Below, piece by piece: positions 60,401 through 64,000 of a DNA stretch of 64,000 nucleotides. A program made the position numbers and the translations under genes. The notes below the pieces were generated by a model. The model was given only the letters and a program-made list of their open reading frames with translations. It had not been told where the DNA came from and ran no database searches. Each line of letters opens with the position of its first letter. Positions within the stretch are counted from its first letter, which is position 1. The DNA comes from Acanthococcus lagerstroemiae (Eukaryota > Arthropoda > Insecta > Hemiptera > Eriococcidae). The stretch lies in contig CM063109.1 in the NCBI GenBank assembly GCA_031841125.1, positions 8,966,321-9,030,320 of the forward strand, read 5' to 3'.

Positions 60401-62394
60401 AGAAGGTAACAGATCTGTCTCTGTCATTTTTTAGTTTTTTGACATTTTTATGTTTTTACTTTGGCCCACGACAGAAAGAAACGTTACTTTGGAGCGTTAC
60501 AATTATGCTCATGTGTTCTGAAGCTTGTAACTGCCTTCTCCTCACTTTTTTACGCTTTCCCCCACCTTGCTCATGTGTTTAGAGACTTACCCCCAGTTTC
60601 CCCTTGCTCTTCCACACTCTCCTCTACGTTGCGCAAGTGTTCAGAAGCTTACCCCCGCTTATCCCTCGCTTTTCCTTACTTTTTCCCACCTCTTTCATGT
60701 GTTTAGAAAGCTGCCCCCGCCTTCCCTTCGAGTTTCCACACTTCCTCCACCTTACTTATGGGTTCAGAATCCTACGCTTGCCTTCCCCGCGTTTTTTTAC
60801 ACTTTCCTCCACCTTGCTTATGTGTTTAGAAACTTGCTCCCGCTGTCCCCCCGCTTTTCCACCCTTTCCCCCGCCTTGCTCATGTGTTCAGAAGCCTGCC
60901 CACGCCTCCAACTCGCTTTTCCACACTTGCCTCCCTTGCTTTTGTGTTCAGAAGCTTGCCCTCACCATGCTCATGTATGATGTAGAAGCCTACCACTACC
61001 TTCCCCTCGCTCTTCCACTCTCTCCTCCACATCGCTCAAGTGTTTAGAAGTTTCTCCCGCCTACCCCTCGCTTTTACTCACGTCCCCCTCTTTGTTCATG
61101 TGTTTAGAAGCTTCCCCCGCCTTGCCCTTAATTTTCCACACTTCCCCCTTGCTCATATGTTATGAGACTTGCCCTCGCCTTCCCTTCGTTCGTTCACACA
61201 CTCCCCTACCTTGCTCATGTGTTCAGAAGCCAACGACTGTACCGCCAAAAAAAGAAAACGAAAAACAAAGTGATCGTCGACATTCTCATGTTGGCGGAAT
61301 CCGAGGAGCGGAAAGACATGAAAATGCTCTCCCGTAATTGGAGACTTTATTTTTTGCTCTCATGGAATCCGCCCTATCGAGCATAACCTCAGAGACGTCG
61401 AGGAGACTGTTACGGCTGTCTTAGCCCTCTTCTCTTCTTGAAGGGGGGGGGGGGAAGAGGGGAGGGAGAGAGAGCGAGAGCAGTTGACTTGAAAAATTGA
61501 ATAGCTTTAGAAAGTGGTGGGGAGAGAGTTGACCTGAAAAGTTGAGTACGTTGTCGACGTCTCTTTTCTGTAGTCGCCGATTCGGATCTAACTTCACGGA
61601 GAGATACTTGAAACACTGAAAATATTGCCAACATATTTCGTTTTCTTCCTTAACAGACGATTTCAAATCATTTCTATCACACTTTTAACTTCCAAGAGGG
61701 ACAGGAGTTGACTTGAAAAACCGAGTATATTGTCGACCTGTCACTCCGGCTACTGATGCGATACTCGAAAGGGTAGTTTCCGGCGCCGTGAAAAGTCCTT
61801 CATCTTTGTTAAGAGACTCAAAAATTAATTTTTTGCGATTTGTATGTATGATTGGTCATGAAAAAGTGTAGCGCAGGATCTATATTCACAAGGATGGGGG
61901 AAGTGGGCGAGCAAAAAAAAAGGAGGGATAAAGGGGATAAAACAATTGAAAGTAAATATTCCGGCTACAGTCCTGCAAAGGGTCCTGAAAAAATATTATT
62001 TTTACTTTTTAATTTCTGTAGACACACTGCACCATATTGTCCACCTTTTTTTCTGTAATCGTTGATTTTGAATGCTATTAGATTATCCAGGGAGGTATGA
62101 AGAAGGGAGGAGTTAGCTTGAAATTTTGAGGATATTGTTAACATGCTATTTTACTTTCTTGAATCGCCGATTGTAAATTTCCATCACATGTATCTTCATG
62201 CGGTGGTTAGGGTGAAGCTGACTCAAATTATTTTCTAATCGCTGTTCGCAAATCTCCATCAGATGCAGTATCCGGCTTCATTCGGGATCACCTCGCACTA
62301 AAAAAAAATAAATGAATGAAAAGAAATTGGTAACTTAAAATCAATTTCATTATTACAGGTGAACGATCTGCAAGCCATCGGTCCGAGCTACTAA
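33982..62394 (+). CDS. CEP290: CEP290 orthologue, whole gene, 40 exons
   Basis: CEP290 is a long coiled-coil protein of the ciliary transition zone that links axonemal microtubules to the membrane and gates protein entry. In insects it acts in sensory cilia and sperm. The forty exons sum to 6,269 nt. With one base restored at the exon 3/4 junction this gives 2,090 codons including stop (human CEP290 is 2,479 aa). The best landmarks are EYESGTYGLEEAMIRIKEL (exon 10; human DYESGVYGLEDAVVEIK), YNRYQDFEYDSLQRRILELQ (exon 22), INQKEEIIKRLQTLM (exon 28), WQNKKRYQQNQDKLREQL (exon 33) and LEKAVLVLRRVIEKLQAENK (exon 37; human LEKTIGLMKKVVEKVQREN). The order matches the human protein throughout. The start ATG at 33982 has a good context (ATCACCATGG) and aligns with the human N-terminus. 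Confidence 0.93.
39474..39723. mobile_element. MITE, 250 bp, in CEP290 intron 19
   Basis: CGAGTGTCTCATG and CATGAGACACTCG are perfect terminal inverted repeats, continued inward by CACTTGACCTAAGTGACA and its near-complement. ATTT flanks both sides. It starts only 15 bases after the end of exon 19. Confidence 0.85.
40682..42195 (+). mobile_element. TIR element copy A, CEP290 intron 19
   Basis: The outer ends ATATGTGAGGGC...CGACCAGTTGA and TCAGCTGATCCC...GCCCTGACATAT are inverted repeats. The interior holds many imperfect units of roughly 40-70 bases built on AAGAATTTCATCGGAAAT and TTTCCGA. It also has a unique block around 41815-41960 (GTAGACAGG...GCAGGATAAGTTGCCTAC). The same ends and interior occur in copy B in the opposite orientation. 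No transposase was found. Confidence 0.8.
42240..42780. mobile_element. hAT-like element, 541 bp, in CEP290 intron 19
   Basis: The ends CAGGGTTGGGC and GCCCAACCCTG are perfect inverted repeats. CCCACAAC (42232-42239) and CCCACAGC (42781-42788) form an 8 bp target duplication with one mismatch. The interior repeats ATTCGAAT and GGATAA motifs and has no transposase. Confidence 0.88.
42884..42983 (+). CDS. CEP290: CEP290 exon 20, isolated between inverted transposons
   Basis: A 100 bp exon, phase 0 in and phase 1 out, encoding VTALTKQLASLEVEIINKKQ and ending NRMYELTK. It matches human KITMLEMKELNERQRAEHCQKMYE. It is 3.4 kb from exon 19 and 2.4 kb from exon 21, with TIR element copies A and B in opposite orientation on either side. 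As 100 is not a multiple of three, skipping it would shift the frame. Confidence 0.9.
43539..44632 (-). mobile_element. TIR element copy B, CEP290 intron 20
   Basis: The ends CATATGTGAGGGCGCATA and GGTATGCGCCCTCACATA are inverted repeats of the same family as copy A. The block GGCAAATACATTTACCTGTTG...GTAGGCAACTTATCCTGC at 43828-43945 is the reverse complement of 41855-41965 in copy A. Likewise GAAAAGAACGGACAAGAGATT near 44455 is the complement of AATCTCTTGTCCGTTCTTTTC near 40785. It is shorter than copy A because it has fewer internal repeat units. Confidence 0.8.
45358..51806 (+). CDS. CEP290: CEP290 exons 21-32 (middle)
   Basis: Exons: 45358-45539, 45862-46027, 46229-46409, 46491-46734, 47079-47221, 47298-47466, 48140-48376, 48472-48644, 49738-49959, 51200-51341, 51424-51575, 51668-51806. 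All join in phase with GT-AG introns. Exon 22 ends in QSLSDEKMVI, matching human QAQSDEKSLI. Exon 24 has LQKRYLGSFPLVKEEL, matching human LRRQFSGALPLAQQEK. The donor of exon 25 was set at 47221 because it gives the phase required by exon 26. A donor three bases upstream would also fit. The rest is heptad-rich coiled coil. Confidence 0.9.
47622..47793. mobile_element. hAT-like MITE, 172 bp, in CEP290 intron 26
   Basis: The ends CAGGCCCGGCGC and GCGCTCCGGGCCTG are inverted repeats. ATGACGAG and ATGACGAA flank it, an 8 bp target duplication with one mismatch. It is non-coding. Confidence 0.85.
48645..49737. other. CEP290 intron 28, nothing further seen
   Basis: 1.1 kb intron with no recognised element or exon. 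Confidence 0.5.
49960..51199. other. CEP290 intron 29, nothing further seen
   Basis: 1.2 kb intron. The minus-strand open frames near 49791-50177 and 50709-50939 have no recognised signature. Confidence 0.45.
51807..55048. other. CEP290 intron 32 with repeats
   Basis: A 3.2 kb intron. It contains a short GGGGGCCTTGCCCCC hairpin followed by TGGCCGCTT near 52407, matched by GGGGGCTTCGCCCCCGGCCGCTT near 59505. It also contains a direct repeat of GTAGGCAACCCGCAGTG at 53223 and 53607. The C-rich open frames at 52267-53206 look low-complexity rather than coding. Confidence 0.45.
53990..54065 (-). pseudogene. tRNA-like sequence, minus strand
   Basis: On the minus strand, TTGCCGAGTGGTTAGAGAC resembles the box A and D-arm of Leu/Ser-type tRNAs. 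TTGGATATACTCCAA could form an anticodon arm. GAGGGTTCCGTGTG occupies the box B position but is degenerate. A tRNA-derived SINE or tRNA pseudogene is more likely than a working gene. Confidence 0.4.
55049..57328 (+). CDS. CEP290: CEP290 exons 33-39 (C-terminal region)
   Basis: Exons: 55049-55241, 55330-55502, 55915-56063, 56236-56302, 56768-56896, 56983-57130, 57213-57328. Exon 33 contains the conserved KWQNKKRYQQNQDKLREQLK, exon 34 MSLIEELQKTNSRLEDEVK (human SLIEELQRKVKKLENQLE) and exon 37 the IEKLQAENKRL block. Exon 39 has QLAQKNRLLSKVKILLEKA, matching human DIAKKNQSITDLKQLVKEA. Exon 36 is only 67 bp. All junctions are GT-AG and in phase. Relative to human, the acidic C-terminal tail after exon 39 is largely missing. 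Confidence 0.92.
58397..58792 (-). mobile_element. SINE-like GC-rich insertion, copy E (396 bp)
   Basis: It is inserted in the intronic tandem repeat and flanked by GGGAGATGTTAATTTG (58381-58396) and GGGAGATGTTGACTTG (58793-58808), a 16 bp duplication with two differences. Its left end has TGCCAAAGTGG (58426-58436), close to the tRNA box A consensus, and CTTTCGATTATCG about 37 bases later as a weak box B. The flanks resemble the array unit itself, so part of their match may be array periodicity. It is the reverse-oriented counterpart of copy C. Confidence 0.75.
59972..60358. mobile_element. hAT-like MITE, CAGGGACGTACCGA family, copy 2
   Basis: It begins CAGGGACGTACCAAAG and near its right end has CCCTATCGGTACTG, matching copies at 26825-27131 and 62944-63203. 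The terminal CCCTG is lost and no target duplication is visible, so the right end is damaged. The interior has long A and G runs. Confidence 0.7.
60480..61240. repeat. Minisatellite, about 60 bp unit
   Basis: About a dozen imperfect units around GCTCATGTGTTTAGAAGCTT, followed by CCCCCGCCTTCCCCTCGCTT and TTCCACACTTTCCTCCACCTT. Because the strand is pyrimidine-rich, overlapping open frames appear across it (60461-61337). They are repeat artefacts, not genes. Confidence 0.85.
61752..61789 (+). repeat. SINE-like repeat, short fragment F
   Basis: CTGATGCGATACTCGAAAGG and GTAGTTTCCGGCGCCG match the most conserved block of the dispersed GC-rich family. Only this fragment is present. Confidence 0.6.
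62359..62394 (+). CDS. CEP290: CEP290 exon 40 (last 11 codons)
   Basis: After TATTACAG the sequence encodes VNDLQAIGPSY and TAA. It joins exon 39 (57328) in phase 0 across a 5,030 bp intron. The acceptor is good and a polyadenylation signal follows at 62449. Read-through of the exon 39 donor would instead add VRIYW and a stop, so this exon is the better but not the only possible ending. Confidence 0.75.
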   Translation: MNDLQAIGPSY

Positions 62395-62448
62395 TCAGCC
62401 TTCAACACATCACTCGCCGTACCATTCACTGGTTATAAACGTTTAATG

Positions 62449-62454
62449 AATAAA
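62449..62454 (+). terminator. Probable CEP290 polyadenylation signal
   Basis: AATAAA, 54 bases after the CEP290 stop codon, in AT-rich sequence. Confidence 0.6.
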
Positions 62455-62943
62455 AAGCGACATTTTTTCTAACAGTACAAAAATATACAGAATATATACC
62501 GAAAATACTGCGTTATAACTTTCCATTCGTTATTCTCTGTCAATCAACGTACACGAGACGATCCGTTCGATGAGCAATTAACATGACTAATAATAAAAAA
62601 TGTATTCTGCATGATACCTGATATGTAAATATATATAACGAAATGACAGAATGAAAAAAAAAATAAATAAAAATACGGCTTATAAAAATTGGTCGTTCGT
62701 AAATAACATACGATACAAATTTAAAGCAAACAATCGGAGTTGCTCGGCTATGATTTCGTTCGCAATGAAAAATCACAAATGAAGAACCGTTAGCATCAAG
62801 AAACCGCATCATGGTCCGAGATCTCTGACAGTCTGAAGCATGCGACGTTCTTAATGTCAAATCAATTCGCGTTGTTACTGTAGAATAACTTCATTTTCTG
62901 TAATTGGAGATACATCATTCGGTTGTGCATTTGGATTTTCATC

Positions 62944-63203
62944 CAGGGACGTACCGAAGAGTTTCCCGGGGGGAGGAATTGAAATTCCCAAGTATCAAAG
63001 CCAAAAGAAAACCGTTCAACTTGTTCACTTTACCCAACTTTTCAACTCAAAATCCTCAAGAACCAAGAGCAAAAAAAAAAAAAACACCTTCTGACTTATT
63101 CAATTTTCCCAACTCCGCCTGACTGAAATGGTAAATTTTCCCGACTGCCGAGTTGAAAAATTCTCACGGGGGGACGTTCCCCACTCCTATCGGTACGTCC
63201 CTG
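62944..63203. mobile_element. hAT-like MITE, CAGGGACGTACCGA family, copy 3 (260 bp)
   Basis: The ends CAGGGACGTACCGA and TCGGTACGTCCCTG are perfect 14 bp inverted repeats. A perfect 8 bp target duplication, TTTTCATC, lies at 62936-62943 and 63204-63211. It is the best-preserved copy of this family. It lies between the convergent CEP290 and PI4KB genes, probably in the PI4KB 3' untranslated or downstream sequence. Confidence 0.9.
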
Positions 63204-63768
63204 TTTTCATCCGCCATTTATGCACGGTTTCGAAACTCCGAATGGCGATGAAACGTTATAACGGGGGCAAAACCCATATTCAACGGCAAGAATGTGCTAC
63301 GAGCTCTGTCGTAAACTTGTTAACCTGTTGCACCTGAATTGCACCTAGCAGCGTACTCAACCAACTAAATTCATCGAGCGTTCTAGATCAACGAATACAT
63401 CAATCCTCGGTAGTCCTTCGAAAATCCTTCTTCCCACGAACGCTTCTCAATTGCACTACACTGGCTTTGCGACTATAAACGAAGTTATAAAATTCGAATA
63501 AAGAAAAACAAAGTGAAAACATACGAGTAACAAAAGAGACAGAAGTTGAACTTTACACACACAACTACGTAAAAAGGGTTTTAAAAATATATCGATTATT
63601 CAAAAGTAATAAATTAAAAAAGAAAAAAAGGAACAGCCGGAAAGAAAAAGCATAATCATAATAACAAGTTTAACAATCGACGAACGTGTCTGCAAAACGA
63701 TCGAAGGAGAGAAATCGGGACCCCGGCAGCCATTCGGCCCCTTTTCATTTTCCCCAACTTTTTTCGTC

Positions 63769-63960
<192 letters not shown>

Positions 63961-64000
63961 TCACACGTAAACTCTTCAATATATCGATCGCTGACTTTAC

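Larger units (their letters stand above)
57350..62290. repeat. Imperfect tandem repeats filling the last CEP290 intron
   Basis: Units of roughly 100-130 bp recur from about 57400 to 59470 and again from 61480 to 62270. Each runs as ATTTCCATCAGATTTAACTTCAGG, a GGGAGGGG-rich stretch, GTTGACTTGAAAAATTGAGTA, then CATTGTCGACGTCTTTTTCT and TAATCGCCGATTCCAAA. The array is interrupted by the SINE-like insertion at 58397-58792, a hAT-like MITE copy at 59972-60358 and a separate minisatellite at 60480-61240. Confidence 0.75.

Noticed and set aside
60461..61337. Overlapping Pro/Leu-rich open frames as proteins
   Set aside because: They follow a 60 bp minisatellite with no stops in several frames.

Overview
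The window is nuclear DNA of an animal, almost certainly an arthropod and probably an insect. The genes have short GT-AG introns, there are non-LTR retrotransposons with a DUF4780-type ORF1, and there are many small terminal-inverted-repeat (TIR) elements with hAT-like ends. A sap-sucking hemipteran would fit the repeat load, but that is a guess. Nothing bacterial, viral or CRISPR-like is visible.

Four cellular genes can be read. (1) A minus-strand RNase H1 gene has four exons between 11596 and 4517; its 5' end is not found. (2) A second, plus-strand RNase H1 gene has five exons at 30305-32793. It encodes a bare catalytic domain of about 156 aa and needs one unusual AT-AG intron. (3) A CEP290 orthologue, the ciliary transition-zone coiled-coil protein, fills 33982-62394 on the plus strand. 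I could place 40 exons whose phases all join, except at one junction where a single base seems to be missing. The product is about 2,090 aa. (4) The last coding exon of phosphatidylinositol 4-kinase beta (PI4KB) lies on the minus strand at 63953-63769, convergent with CEP290.

Mobile DNA makes up most of the rest. 1-4310 holds SINE-like copies, a hAT-like MITE and a tandem duplication with a MITE inserted after the duplication. 6165-8745 is a 2.6 kb foldback element whose 1 kb arms are tandem repeats. 8770-9872 is a MITE interrupted by another transposon. 12810-17293 holds a hAT-like MITE, a LINE RNase H fragment split by a GC-rich SINE-like insertion, a decayed hAT-type transposase and another MITE. 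18405-25057 holds two related, broken LINE copies in head-to-tail order, carrying two further MITE insertions. 25060-30300 is mostly unassigned. MITEs also sit between RNASEH1 and CEP290 and in the CEP290 introns.

The most interesting architecture is in CEP290. Two opposite copies of one transposon (40682-42195 and 43539-44632) flank exon 20 on both sides, the arrangement that favours exon skipping or circular RNA. The last 11 codons are separated from the rest by a 5 kb intron made of repeats. The two RNase H1 genes share intron positions and phases, so they arose by DNA-level duplication, not retroposition.
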